Virus record (IMG/VR): IMGVR_UViG_3300032223_000149
Span: 1-22,257 of that record
DNA from: a virus
Direction: 5' to 3' (one strand)
Length of the DNA: 22,257 nucleotides
In this document: positions 6,790 to 14,303 of the stretch, in pieces
Layout of the letters: every line of letters starts with the position of its first letter
Numbering within the stretch: position 1 is the stretch's first letter
Notes under the pieces: model-generated
What the model saw: only the letters and a program-made list of their open reading frames with translations
The model's database searches: none
Told to the model about the DNA's origin: nothing
Program-made: the position numbers and the translations under genes

Positions 6790-8328
6790 TTATGGAACAG
6801 TAGGCGTAGTAGGTTGCGCTTTGCCGGTTTGACCTAATAAACTAGCTAAGAATGTAGCATTACCCGCAGAATTTACACCGCCTGCCGCAGCTTGTGCTTG
6901 TCCAAGCAATGCCGCTGCCGTAGCGTTTGCCATGCCGGTATTGAGGCCGGTAATGTTTGTGCCGTAAGAAGTTCCCGCATTTGCCGCACCCGTGTTTGCG
7001 GTTTGACCAATTCCCGCCATGTTTGACAGGTTGTTGTAAATGTTGTTGCGTTGCGTTTGGTAATTTTGAAAGGCGTTTTGATACGCATTGCCAGCATAAT
7101 TTTGCGTATAGTTTTGCAAGCCTTGTAAAGTGTTACCAGACAATGCACCACCACCTACGTTGGCCGCCCGTTGATTAGCCATTTGCCCCTGTTGGAGCAT
7201 AAAATCGTAATTAGGAGCCAATCCAGCAGCAAGGTCATTTTTATCAAATTGGTGCGTTAAGTAACCAGTACCCGTGCCCATTGTGGTGGGCTGACCTGTT
7301 ACGGGGTCGTATTGTTGGTATTGACCGCCGCCAAGTTGACCAAGTTGATTAAGCGCATTTACGCCCGTAGCTTGATAAGGCTTTTGAAAACCTAATTGTT
7401 GGTTGTAAATGTCTTTTAAGATGCCTTGAGAAGCCGCCGTAGCGTCTTTTTGTGCTTGTAGACCCTGACCTATTGCGTTATATGTATTTGCTGACGTAAG
7501 CGCACCAGCAGCGCCAGAGGCTAATGCGGCAAGTTGAGTGCCGTTTAATCCTGTTGCGCTTTTTAGTTTGTCTAACAAGCTAGGGTCGCCATTTGCTGCT
7601 GCGGTTGCGGCTGCGCTTGCTTGTGATGCAATGTCAGAAACAGCAGGAGGAATAACCCCATTAGCAGTAACAGTGCCACCACCGGCGGCTGGTGTTGTAA
7701 GACCTGTACCGCCACCCATGTTAGCAAGGCTAGTTCCTGCAAGTGCTAATGGTGCGTTAGCCGCCGCGCCTACATTTGAAAGCGCGGTTAATCCAGTTCC
7801 CCCACCCATACTTGCAAGATTAGTACCGCCAGCCGTTAATGCGTTACCAGCAGCAAGGTCTGCATTTGTAGCCGCAGTCAATCCTGTGCCGCCGCCCATA
7901 TTAGCAAGGCCAGTTCCTGCGGTTAACCCTGTACTTGATGCCGCAACGTCTGGAGCAACAGTTGCAGCAACTTCTGGCGCAGTCATTGCTGCAACTTCTG
8001 ATGCTGGTAATGCTGCCGTAGCACCGCCAAATAAATCAGCAGCAATAGGGCCAAGAAAATATGCGCCTGCACCTAATGCAGCAACAGGGCTTTGTGCAAA
8101 TGACTTTACGTAATCAGAAAAACTTGCTGGGTTTTGCGGCGCTTGGTAAAGCACATTTTGATTAGCACCATATACTGAACCGTCATTTCCTACCCATGCT
8201 GGCTGACCTTGGTAAGTTGTTGGTGTATATGTAACTCCAGCTTGATCGCCTGCTATAACCCATTGCGGCGTTCCCGCTGGGTAACTTTTACCTGTTCCTG
8301 GCGCTGCGGTGTAATATTCTCTAGCCAT
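6790..8328 (-). CDS. Putative DNA-transfer (gp7-type ejection) protein, 512 aa
   Basis: AAGGA precedes the ATG. The C-terminal half contains a pattern I know from podoviral DNA-transfer proteins: a Gln/Asn-rich region with FQKPYQATGVNALNQLGQLG, NYDFMLQQGQMANQRAANVG, GGALSGNTLQGLQNYTQNYA and NNIYNNLSNMAGIGQTA. These proteins are packaged and leave the virion with the DNA. The N-terminal half is very rich in Ala, Gly and Thr and contains three copies of [NS]MGGGTGLT-type repeats spaced exactly 30 residues apart (positions 138-151, 168-181, 198-211) and a short triplication (ASEVAA, APEVAA, APDVAA). It lies directly after the tail genes, matching the P22 order. Confidence 0.72.
   Translation of the reverse strand: MAREYYTAAPGTGKSYPAGTPQWVIAGDQAGVTYTPTTYQGQPAWVGNDGSVYGANQNVLYQAPQNPASFSDYVKSFAQSPVAALGAGAYFLGPIAADLFGGATAALPASEVAAMTAPEVAATVAPDVAASSTGLTAGTGLANMGGGTGLTAATNADLAAGNALTAGGTNLASMGGGTGLTALSNVGAAANAPLALAGTSLANMGGGTGLTTPAAGGGTVTANGVIPPAVSDIASQASAAATAAANGDPSLLDKLKSATGLNGTQLAALASGAAGALTSANTYNAIGQGLQAQKDATAASQGILKDIYNQQLGFQKPYQATGVNALNQLGQLGGGQYQQYDPVTGQPTTMGTGTGYLTHQFDKNDLAAGLAPNYDFMLQQGQMANQRAANVGGGALSGNTLQGLQNYTQNYAGNAYQNAFQNYQTQRNNIYNNLSNMAGIGQTANTGAANAGTSYGTNITGLNTGMANATAAALLGQAQAAAGGVNSAGNATFLASLLGQTGKAQPTTPTVP
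7696..7917 (-). repeat. Three in-frame repeats at exact 90-base spacing
   Basis: Repeat units at 7876-7917, 7786-7827 and 7696-7737 encode AGTGLANMGGGTGLT-like segments. They differ at wobble positions, so the repeat is old or under protein-level selection. They lie inside the gp7-type gene. Confidence 0.85.
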
Positions 8329-8337
8329 AATTAGTCC

Positions 8338-8568
8338 TTATACGTTGTAATAAGGAATTTTATAAGCATTACCGTTAACGGTGACATTTATAAATCCTAC
8401 TGGATTAGCTGGCAACGTAGCAGAACCAGCGGTTGCAGTCGTAGCACTAGAAAAATTAAGCAAATTAAGGAAAAACTGCTGCCATGCGCGGGATGGGCGG
8501 TTTGTGTTTGCATCCAAAAAAGGCGCTTGTGGATACGGATTAATTTGCTGTGTGTTACTTAGTGCCAT
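8338..8568 (-). CDS. Small conserved structural protein (76 aa), function unknown
   Basis: The start is the ATG at 8566-8568, which overlaps the upstream stop (TGATG); the frame is open one codon further at a TTG. The protein reads SNTQQINPYPQAPFLDANTN, then RPSRAWQQFFLNLLN and a beta-rich end with GSATLPANPVGFINVTVNG and AYKIPYYNV. From memory, this ending recurs in small phage proteins downstream of tail genes. By position it might correspond to the P22 gp26 tail-needle slot, but at 76 residues without a coiled coil it cannot be a classical needle. Its role is unknown. Confidence 0.7.
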   Translation of the reverse strand: MALSNTQQINPYPQAPFLDANTNRPSRAWQQFFLNLLNFSSATTATAGSATLPANPVGFINVTVNGNAYKIPYYNV

Positions 8569-10562
8569 CAATTTTCCCCATTTGTCGCTTTAAGATTTGC
8601 GGAAATAATTACCGCATTTACAGGGTCGCTAATCGACACCTCAAACACTCGATCACGAGCCATGCCCAAACGCCGCCAAATAGCGCGGTTTTTGTATTTG
8701 CCAATTTGACCTATGCTTGTCCAATATTCCCGCGACCAAGTAGAACCACCATCATTTGACCAGCGCAACATAGCTTGCGGGTTAGTTGTTGTTTGTGTCG
8801 TATCCGCAGTTTTAACGCCAATAATGTATTGGGAAAGAGGCTCAATTGTTAAGGTTGCAGTAGGCGCAATATTGTAAGTTGTGCCTAAATAAATTGAAGA
8901 TGTGTAGGACGATTGACTAAGTGAAAGACCAGTAGTTCCAACACCAGGCTGAAACTGAATTTGCAATTCATCAAAATATTGACGTTGCAAGTCTGTAACC
9001 AAATGAGGCGCACGGCGCAGCCTACGGACGTTTTGCCCGTTATCGGTATAGTTTTCTTTGTCTAAGTAATAGATTTTGCCGTTTTCATAGTCGCCAACTA
9101 AAACTAAACCTTGAAAAGAAGCCGAGCAATTACTACGGTGACGTTGGTACGTTCCATCCGAAGCCATAGACAACCATTTATGCCACATCCCAGTGGTGGA
9201 GTCATACGCCCATGTAAGGTTTAGCGTAGGAAAGGTCGTAACGTAAACTTCATGGCCTTCTAGCTGGTAAGTGTACGAAATAGCGTCATTGATATATTGG
9301 TTTGTCAGCGTGTTTTCTACCGCATGGGTTGATATACGCTGCGGGATATACCCGTTCATTTGCATGATTTGCGCTTGCCCTCGGTTGTTCCGAGATACAT
9401 AAGCGAACGAATTACCTAGCCGCGCAACAGAAAAAGGTGCTGCAATGCCGTGCTGGGTAGATGTGCCTGGAATTCTTTGAAACGGGAAAGGCACTGCACC
9501 CACATCGCTCCAAACCTCGGACGAAGATTCACCCATTAGGTAAACTTCCCGATGGTCAACAATTAAGGCCACCAACTTGTCCGAACTACCATCTTTAAAA
9601 GCGTAGCTAGTAGATGGCGAAATAGTGCTTAATAAGTTAGACGAACCCCATTGCTGTGTGCCAGGGTTGTTGTAGACAAAATAATTATCAATGATGTCTA
9701 CCGAAGTTCCACCGCTAAAAGCGCCATCCGTGCTTGGCAATACGCTAAAGTTAAGCGCATACATTGTTTGACCAACCGCAATAGTATGAGCAACACTAAT
9801 TGTATAAGTACCTATTCCACCTGTACCCGTGCCTAAAGCGGTAATGATTGTTCCCGCCGTAATGCCTGCACCTTGCAAGGTTTGGCCTAAATAAATAGTG
9901 CCAGAGGATACCGCAGACACAGTTAATGTAGTTCCTGCAATGGTCGCCGTAAACCTAGCACCAACAGCAGTAGACGTTAAAGGTTCAGCCAATACGGTTT
10001 GGCTAATGTTTACGTTATAGGTTCCTACGCCGCCCGTCCCTGTGCCCAAAGACGTAATCACGGTTTCTGCCGTTACACCGATACCCGTTAGGCTTTGATT
10101 AGCGGTAATTGTGCCGCTGCTAACATTTGTAACCGTTAGGGTAGTACCGCTAACAGAACCAGTAAATACGGCGTTTGCAGGGCTAGAAATGCGCCATGTG
10201 TACCGATAAGCCCCGTCCACAATATAAGCGTTTAAGCCGTTGTCAGAAATGCCAACCCGACCCGCCGAGGAATTAAGAATGCCGACAACCGTTGCGCTTA
10301 GATTAGACGTAAAGACGTAAACGTAAGGCCCACAAACAACGACCATTTGGCTGCCGCCCGACAAAGTACGCATTCCGCGCACCTCGGCATTGTTTAGCAC
10401 GGCTTGAAGGGTTAGCCCTGGCGTTGGGTAAAGCGCAACAATACCGCGAACACCAGGTTGTTTTAGTGGGTCAACTTCGGGAAAAAAGTTAATACATTCC
10501 TGCGATTCCTGATAAATCGAAGGTGCTTCGTATGATGGGCCAACAAAGCCAAAATCAGCCAT
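8568..10562 (-). CDS. P22 gp10-like tail hub / packaged-DNA stabilisation protein
   Basis: 664 aa. The N-terminus (GPSYEAPSIYQESQECINFF), the segment LYPTPGL, and the distal blocks (GDYENGKIYYLDKENYTDNG, RWSNDGGSTWSREYWTSIGQ, KYKNRAIWRRLGMARDRVFE) are the hallmarks of the P22 gp10 family. In P22 this protein closes the portal channel after packaging and carries tailspikes and needle. The next gene upstream is gp4-like, the usual neighbour. Residues about 133-265 hold two tandem copies of a Thr/Gly-rich beta module that P22 gp10 lacks, just before the LPSTDGAFSGGTSVDIIDNY segment. The Shine-Dalgarno is AAGG. Confidence 0.92.
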   Translation of the reverse strand: MADFGFVGPSYEAPSIYQESQECINFFPEVDPLKQPGVRGIVALYPTPGLTLQAVLNNAEVRGMRTLSGGSQMVVVCGPYVYVFTSNLSATVVGILNSSAGRVGISDNGLNAYIVDGAYRYTWRISSPANAVFTGSVSGTTLTVTNVSSGTITANQSLTGIGVTAETVITSLGTGTGGVGTYNVNISQTVLAEPLTSTAVGARFTATIAGTTLTVSAVSSGTIYLGQTLQGAGITAGTIITALGTGTGGIGTYTISVAHTIAVGQTMYALNFSVLPSTDGAFSGGTSVDIIDNYFVYNNPGTQQWGSSNLLSTISPSTSYAFKDGSSDKLVALIVDHREVYLMGESSSEVWSDVGAVPFPFQRIPGTSTQHGIAAPFSVARLGNSFAYVSRNNRGQAQIMQMNGYIPQRISTHAVENTLTNQYINDAISYTYQLEGHEVYVTTFPTLNLTWAYDSTTGMWHKWLSMASDGTYQRHRSNCSASFQGLVLVGDYENGKIYYLDKENYTDNGQNVRRLRRAPHLVTDLQRQYFDELQIQFQPGVGTTGLSLSQSSYTSSIYLGTTYNIAPTATLTIEPLSQYIIGVKTADTTQTTTNPQAMLRWSNDGGSTWSREYWTSIGQIGKYKNRAIWRRLGMARDRVFEVSISDPVNAVIISANLKATNGEN
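9768..9953 (-). repeat. Inserted beta module, copy 2 (gp10-like protein)
   Basis: Encodes residues about 204-265: FTATIAGTTLTVSAVSSGTI, AGITAGTIITALGTGTGGIG, TYTISVAHTIAVGQ. It is in tandem with copy 1, separated by about seven residues. Confidence 0.85.
9975..10166 (-). repeat. Inserted beta module, copy 1 (gp10-like protein)
   Basis: Encodes residues about 133-196: FTGSVSGTTLTVTNVSSGTI, a hydrophobic middle, then GTGTGGVGTYNVNISQTV. The copy at 9768-9953 and the one in the gp4-like gene share this pattern. Confidence 0.85.
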
Positions 10563-10587
10563 GTTTATACCTTAATAACGGAATAAG

Positions 10588-11559
10588 TCACCTCAAAAAT
10601 CCGCCCGTAAGTATCCAACCAGCGTCTTTAGAACGCCCCGTAAGCAACGCATCCGCATACCGCGAAACCATTTGTGGGCGCATATTGGTACGCTTGATTG
10701 TCGCTTTTGCTTCGCCTGCAAATTTTTGAATCATGCTGATTTGGACGGGGCTTGCTTTGCCATACATAGGCATTAGGCGTTCTGCCAAACACCAGCGCAA
10801 CGTATTTATGTAACCTTGCGGAATACGCATGATGTCGTACATGGTTGTAAAACGGGCAAAAATAGTATCCGTAAAGATGTGCATTTCGCCTTGCGCGGGA
10901 TTAGGCCAAACACTCAAATTACCCAAAGTATCACCAGGGTTGTAATACAAGGCTTTAGGCCAAGGGCCATTTAATGTTTTTAGACCAATTAATGAATAAT
11001 CGTCTAGCGTTAAAACCGCTACAGGGTAATCAAGACCGCCGTTTAAAATAGGCTGACCATTAGAAGTCGTGTTAATCCTTACATAAGCAGAATTTACACG
11101 CAATGGCTTTTGGTAATAACCTGTAATGGTTGTACTGGCTACCGTTTGGGATATGTTTACCTGATACGTCCCAGCTTCTAGAACATCACCGCCAGCGCCG
11201 CCAATAAACGACACAATGGACGTTCCTGCCGTAATTCCAGTGCCGGTTAAGGTTTGGTTTAGCGTGATAGCGCCTGACGTAATAGCCGTAACGGTTAGGA
11301 TGTTGCCCGTGATTGAGCCGGTAAAACTTGAGCCGACAGTACCGCCTGGGCCAATTGTGTATTGGGTTTGTCCATTAACTACGGGAAAAATAATTTCCGT
11401 GAAGTTATAGACCATCATATCTTCGTTAGACCATTGATCCAACATATCGTTGAGCATGTCGAACGCATCTTGCGCTGCTTCGGGCGTTGGCGTTTCACCG
11501 GCTTCCAATGCGCCGATGTCTTTTAACGATCTGGATACTATGTCGATTGGCTGGGCCAT
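10588..11559 (-). CDS. P22 gp4-like tail accessory factor / head completion protein
   Basis: 323 aa. The N-terminus ([20 protein letters not shown], then [20 protein letters not shown]) and the C-terminal half ([43 protein letters not shown]) fit the P22 gp4 family. That protein binds the portal ring and prepares it for the gp10-like protein. P22 gp4 is about 166 aa; this one is longer partly because of an inserted beta module at residues 79-147, placed between [10 protein letters not shown] and [11 protein letters not shown], which are normally close together. The start ATG has GGAG upstream and lies inside the end of the previous gene (22-base overlap). I do not see a peptidoglycan hydrolase motif. 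Confidence 0.9.
   Translation of the reverse strand: MAQPIDIVSRSLKDIGALEAGETPTPEAAQDAFDMLNDMLDQWSNEDMMVYNFTEIIFPVVNGQTQYTIGPGGTVGSSFTGSITGNILTVTAITSGAITLNQTLTGTGITAGTSIVSFIGGAGGDVLEAGTYQVNISQTVASTTITGYYQKPLRVNSAYVRINTTSNGQPILNGGLDYPVAVLTLDDYSLIGLKTLNGPWPKALYYNPGDTLGNLSVWPNPAQGEMHIFTDTIFARFTTMYDIMRIPQGYINTLRWCLAERLMPMYGKASPVQISMIQKFAGEAKATIKRTNMRPQMVSRYADALLTGRSKDAGWILTGGFLR
11119..11325 (-). repeat. Inserted beta module, copy 3 (gp4-like protein)
   Basis: Encodes residues about 79-147: [39 protein letters not shown], then [18 protein letters not shown]. The framework matches the two copies in the gp10-like protein. Confidence 0.85.
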
Positions 11560-11873
11560 TGTTGCTCCAAGGTAAACACAGGCGGTTTCCAGGGAGGCAC
11601 AACAGATTTCGTCTTACCAAGAAGCGCCAATTGTTCCTCTAACCGTGATTCTATTACATTTTTCCCGTATTGGGTCGCACCTTCCTTTATCCAAGAAATC
11701 ACCTGATCTTCGGTAACTTCGGCGTAAGGTGTCTTTACGTTGAACTTGTCAAAATCCCAATTTCCTTCAGTTTCCACTACATTTTTGTCATCAGTAGCTA
11801 AAACGTGATACTTAGCGTGGGTTATAACCTCGCCTTCTACGGAAATATCAAGAATTTTCCAAGTTGTAATCAT
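11538..11873 (-). CDS. Conserved small phage protein (111 aa), function unknown
   Basis: [20 protein letters not shown] opens a beta-rich domain of about 70 residues. It ends in [20 protein letters not shown] followed by the helix [13 protein letters not shown] and a Pro-rich tail ([10 protein letters not shown]). Small proteins with this start and the 'EDQVI.WIKE' segment recur among structural genes of aquatic phages, to my memory as an uncharacterised family. It sits between the fibre block and the gp4-like gene, so a virion or assembly role is plausible. The start overlaps the previous stop (ATGA). The stop is TAG and lies 22 bases inside the gp4-like gene. Confidence 0.78.
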   Translation of the reverse strand: MITTWKILDISVEGEVITHAKYHVLATDDKNVVETEGNWDFDKFNVKTPYAEVTEDQVISWIKEGATQYGKNVIESRLEEQLALLGKTKSVVPPWKPPVFTLEQQWPSQST

Positions 11874-12004
11874 TCTTTTTTTAATTGCTCTTTAGCTTCT
11901 TTTTGCAGCGCATCAATTAATTGGAATACTTCTTGATATGGACGCGAGCCAAGGTAAGCTAAAACTGAATTAAGCAAATTTACGGATAGGGATAGTTTGT
12001 TCAT
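11870..12004 (-). CDS. Very small conserved phage protein (44 aa)
   Basis: Found by hand between two larger genes. ATG at 12002-12004; TGA at 11870-11872 overlapping the next ATG (ATGA). The product MNKLSLSVNLLNSVLAYLGS continues with RPYQEVFQLIDALQKEAKEQ and a Lys-rich end, i.e. two predicted helices. Small proteins of the form 'MNK-x-LxxN-x-ILxxLGxxP...v..LI..lq' recur in phage structural regions, to my recollection, without known function. Tight packing on both sides (6 bases to the upstream stop) supports it as a real gene. Confidence 0.72.
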   Translation of the reverse strand: MNKLSLSVNLLNSVLAYLGSRPYQEVFQLIDALQKEAKEQLKKE

Positions 12005-12010
12005 TATTTA

Positions 12011-12385
12011 TTAAACTGAAGTAATGGTTTGCCATGCAGAGCCAGAATAAACGCAAAGTTTTGATAAAGTTGTATCAAATACAATTGTTCCTGCACTTGG
12101 TGTAATTGCGTTCTTTTGCGTTGTTGTCATGTTTGGAAAACGCACGCCCTTAGTAGTGCTTTGAGCGTCAATAATTGCAGTTGCAGCAGGAGAACTTGTA
12201 CCAATACCTACATTTTGGCTTGCGTCTATATAGACAGCGTTTGTTCCTGCCGTAGAGAAGCCTAGCGTAGTAGACGTAGGGAAATACATCCCCGTGTTGC
12301 TAGATGTCGTGTTGGATTCGGCAGGGGCTGCTGCGCTGCCAAGTACGTTTTGGATGCCAGCGGAGCCAGAAATTACGACTGTCAT
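12011..12385 (-). CDS. Small tail-fibre-type protein (124 aa)
   Basis: The N-terminus MTVVISGSAGIQNVLGSAAA resembles the M-x-x-x-ISG-x-x-GI opening of the 348-aa fibre upstream, suggesting a shared short attachment sequence. The middle carries the fibre motif NVGIGTSSPAATAIIDAQST and the end carries RFPNMTTTQKNAITPSAGTI and VYSGSAWQTITSV, both common in phage and bacterial tail-spike-like proteins. It is probably a minor fibre or adhesin component. The start overlaps the stop of the putative fibre chaperone (ATGA). Confidence 0.75.
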   Translation of the reverse strand: MTVVISGSAGIQNVLGSAAAPAESNTTSSNTGMYFPTSTTLGFSTAGTNAVYIDASQNVGIGTSSPAATAIIDAQSTTKGVRFPNMTTTQKNAITPSAGTIVFDTTLSKLCVYSGSAWQTITSV

Positions 12386-12546
12386 TGTGTTACCTCATCT
12401 GCGGGTAGGGGTTGGTTACCGGCCTCAATCCAAGCTAGGTATTGCTGGTAGTCGGTGTTGGCTTCATCTAGTGGAATACCAGCACTATCAGAAGTTCTAA
12501 TAATAATAGTTACTTCGTTTTGGTCGTTTTTGCCTAATTTATACAT
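12382..12546 (-). CDS. Putative tail-fibre assembly protein (XkdW-like, 54 aa)
   Basis: A short gene found by translating the gap. ATG at 12544-12546, one base after the upstream fibre stop; TGA at 12382-12384 inside the next ATG (ATGA). The protein begins MYKLGKNDQNEVTIIIRTSD and continues IPLDEANTDYQQYLAWIEAG and NQPLPADEVTQ. The signature 'IP.D..NTDYQ.YLAW...GN.P.PAD' is typical of small XkdW/tail-fibre-assembly proteins, which help neighbouring fibres fold or attach. Placement between two fibre genes fits a chaperone for one of them. Confidence 0.78.
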   Translation of the reverse strand: MYKLGKNDQNEVTIIIRTSDSAGIPLDEANTDYQQYLAWIEAGNQPLPADEVTQ

Positions 12547-12547
12547 T

Positions 12548-13594
12548 TTATAACTCCGCAAGAGAAGTGTATGTTCTTGAAAACCTATAACCGCCAGTTG
12601 CAGATACTGTGGTTTCGCCGCCAGCGGAATAAGTTGTAGAACCTAAATTTGCTTGTGATGTGCCAGCAGCAGTATTTGTGTTTAAAGTATCTGTATATGT
12701 AACTGTTGGTGTTGCACGCATAGTGACTGCAAAAGGCGCAATACCGCCCACAGAGCCGCCCGTAATGTTGTACCCTGACATTGCAAGAAAGCCGGTTTGA
12801 TAATACCTTTGACACAACATAAACTCCGTACCATAAGGCCTAAAGTCAAAGCTAGTGGCAGTGCTGCCTTTCTCTAGCTGTACGCCTGTGATATAAAAGG
12901 TAGCGTTAATAGTTGAAATAACTTGCGTTTGACCTGTTACACCAGATAAGTAAGACCCAGACCAAGCGTTTGCTGTTCCCAAATACGTTGAACCCACACC
13001 AAGCCCCCAAATCAGTTCAAGGCCAGTACCATTAGTTGTTAGCCATGTTCCGCTTGTATCGCCTGTCAATGTAATTGTTTTCTTTTCCCAAGTATCTGCT
13101 ACGCTAATTGTGTAACTAAATGGATAAGAACGATTTTGTCCGCCGTTTTGCAACGCACCACCAAAAGTGCCAGTAAGACTTGAACGAGTCCAAAAAGAAA
13201 AAGTAAACGTAGCCGCAGAAGCAGTGCCAAGACCAAAATCTGCTACGTTGTACCCTTCAATACGTTGCCCAATTTGATAGATTTGTGTTGCTCCAATAGA
13301 CGCATCAGCAGTTGTTACAGTTGCTTTTAACGAGTAAGTGAAACCCTGCCCAGTTGGAACGCTAGAATTTTGTTGAAGTGTAAACACACCATCTGATGTT
13401 TGACCATATCCATAAAAACGGTCTACGCTATATTGAAGAGCAGCAGTGTTGTTAATCGTTACAGCCGCCCCCGCATTACGCTGGTCTATGACCATGCCGC
13501 CGTTGATGATGCGGTTGCGATAGCCAAAGGTGCTAGCAGAGTCAAACTGACCCGCTAAGGTAATTCCCGTTGTACCCGAAATCGCTAACGACAT
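12548..13594 (-). CDS. Tail fibre / receptor-binding protein (348 aa)
   Basis: The opening MSLAISGTTGITLAGQFDSA is followed by RNRIINGGMVIDQRNAGAAV and YSVDRFYGYG. Later blocks are SFWTRSSLTGTFGGALQNGG, DTSGTWLTTNGTGLELIWGL and FYITGVQLEKGSTATSFDFR with PYGTEFMLCQRYYQT. This is a fibre domain widespread in phages, probably a lectin-like beta-sandwich that touches the host surface. The start ATG has GGAGAGCAACA upstream, located inside the last codons of the homing endonuclease (10-base overlap). A decayed second copy of this gene's first nine codons lies upstream of the endonuclease. Confidence 0.85.
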   Translation of the reverse strand: MSLAISGTTGITLAGQFDSASTFGYRNRIINGGMVIDQRNAGAAVTINNTAALQYSVDRFYGYGQTSDGVFTLQQNSSVPTGQGFTYSLKATVTTADASIGATQIYQIGQRIEGYNVADFGLGTASAATFTFSFWTRSSLTGTFGGALQNGGQNRSYPFSYTISVADTWEKKTITLTGDTSGTWLTTNGTGLELIWGLGVGSTYLGTANAWSGSYLSGVTGQTQVISTINATFYITGVQLEKGSTATSFDFRPYGTEFMLCQRYYQTGFLAMSGYNITGGSVGGIAPFAVTMRATPTVTYTDTLNTNTAAGTSQANLGSTTYSAGGETTVSATGGYRFSRTYTSLAEL

Positions 13595-14274
13595 TGTTGC
13601 TCTCCTTTATGTTTGCAATTATCAAAATGCCATCTGGTTGCTGCACCGCGACCATAGCCGCTTGTTTGGCAATGTGGGCATACCCATGTAAATTCCCTTA
13701 TGGATGCGGAAATTTTCTCAATTACATCTGGCCTGTGATTTTTACCTGCCATTGGGCTAACCTTACCTTTTAAACCTTGGCTTATCTTTGCCCGTGTTTC
13801 ATCTGTAAGTTTTTGCCCTTTTCTTGGCGAAGGCAAACCTAGCCTAAGCGACCTAGTTAACGCTAGTCTAGCAGGGTCTTTCATTGCTAAAAGCACAGCA
13901 TCACTAATTTTTTTCCTTGTTTCTGGGCCAGATTTTTTACCCTTGTTCCAAGGCGTAATACCCATCCTAAATTTGTTTCCAAAACTTACCGGCGGATTAC
14001 CGCCGCCAGCTACGCAGTTCCAGCCTATATCATCAGTTGGGCGCAGCTTGCGCTCAATATCCAAACAGTAATCGTTATCCGCAATCAAAATCTTGGTCTT
14101 TACCAAATTGTCCCAACCGTACTTATCAATAGCAAATTTAAGATGCCTATTTTCTGTTCGTTTGGAATGTTGAGTAAAACGAATATCTGCGTTTTTGGAC
14201 ACGCCAATGTACCCCTGACTCATCATGTCAGTGTGGTCTTGGCAACGTATCCAGTAAACGCTGCTTGCAGTCAT
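13585..14274 (-). CDS. GIY-YIG homing endonuclease (free-standing)
   Basis: 229 aa. The catalytic domain carries VYW at 6-8 and YIG at 22-24, with R32, H36, H44, E74 and N86 matching the key residues of I-TevI-type GIY-YIG nucleases. The middle has NUMOD-like DNA-binding repeats (GPETRKKISDA, LTDETRAKISQGLKG, RPDVIEKISAS). The C-terminus has a C2HC zinc-finger pattern (C199-x2-C202 ... H216-x3-C220, with RWHFDNC). All elements look intact, so the enzyme may be active. It sits between two fibre genes without an intron around it. Its start overlaps the stop of a 10-codon fibre remnant (ATGA), and its last codons contain the ribosome site of the next fibre. Confidence 0.93.
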   Translation of the reverse strand: MTASSVYWIRCQDHTDMMSQGYIGVSKNADIRFTQHSKRTENRHLKFAIDKYGWDNLVKTKILIADNDYCLDIERKLRPTDDIGWNCVAGGGNPPVSFGNKFRMGITPWNKGKKSGPETRKKISDAVLLAMKDPARLALTRSLRLGLPSPRKGQKLTDETRAKISQGLKGKVSPMAGKNHRPDVIEKISASIREFTWVCPHCQTSGYGRGAATRWHFDNCKHKGEQQCR

Positions 14275-14303
14275 TTGGTTGTGCCGGAGATTGCTAATGT
14301 CAT
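14271..14303 (-). pseudogene. Ten-codon remnant of a fibre gene 5' end
   Basis: Directly after the stop of the upstream gene (TAATG) lies ATG ACA TTA GCA ATC TCC, encoding MTLAISGTTK before a TGA that overlaps the endonuclease start. The downstream fibre starts MSLAISGTT. 20 of the first 27 bases match and the differences are almost all at wobble positions. I read this as the original gene start, separated from its body by insertion of the endonuclease. As a leader it may still keep ribosomes coupled into the endonuclease. Confidence 0.75.

Noticed and set aside
7538-8113. 191-aa plus-strand frame
   Set aside because: Pro/Val/Ala-rich product antisense to the repeat-bearing gp7-type gene; a by-product of its Ala/Gly-rich codons.
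9768-10166. CRISPR-like or mobile-element repeats
   Set aside because: The repeats are in frame, protein-level and degenerate in DNA, with no spacers, terminal inverted repeats or transposase.
13566-14303. A group I intron around the homing endonuclease, splicing MTLAISGTT to the fibre body
   Set aside because: Only 28 bases lie between the previous stop and the nuclease start, with no room for intron core structure, and the fibre gene has its own complete start and ribosome site downstream. A free-standing endonuclease is simpler.
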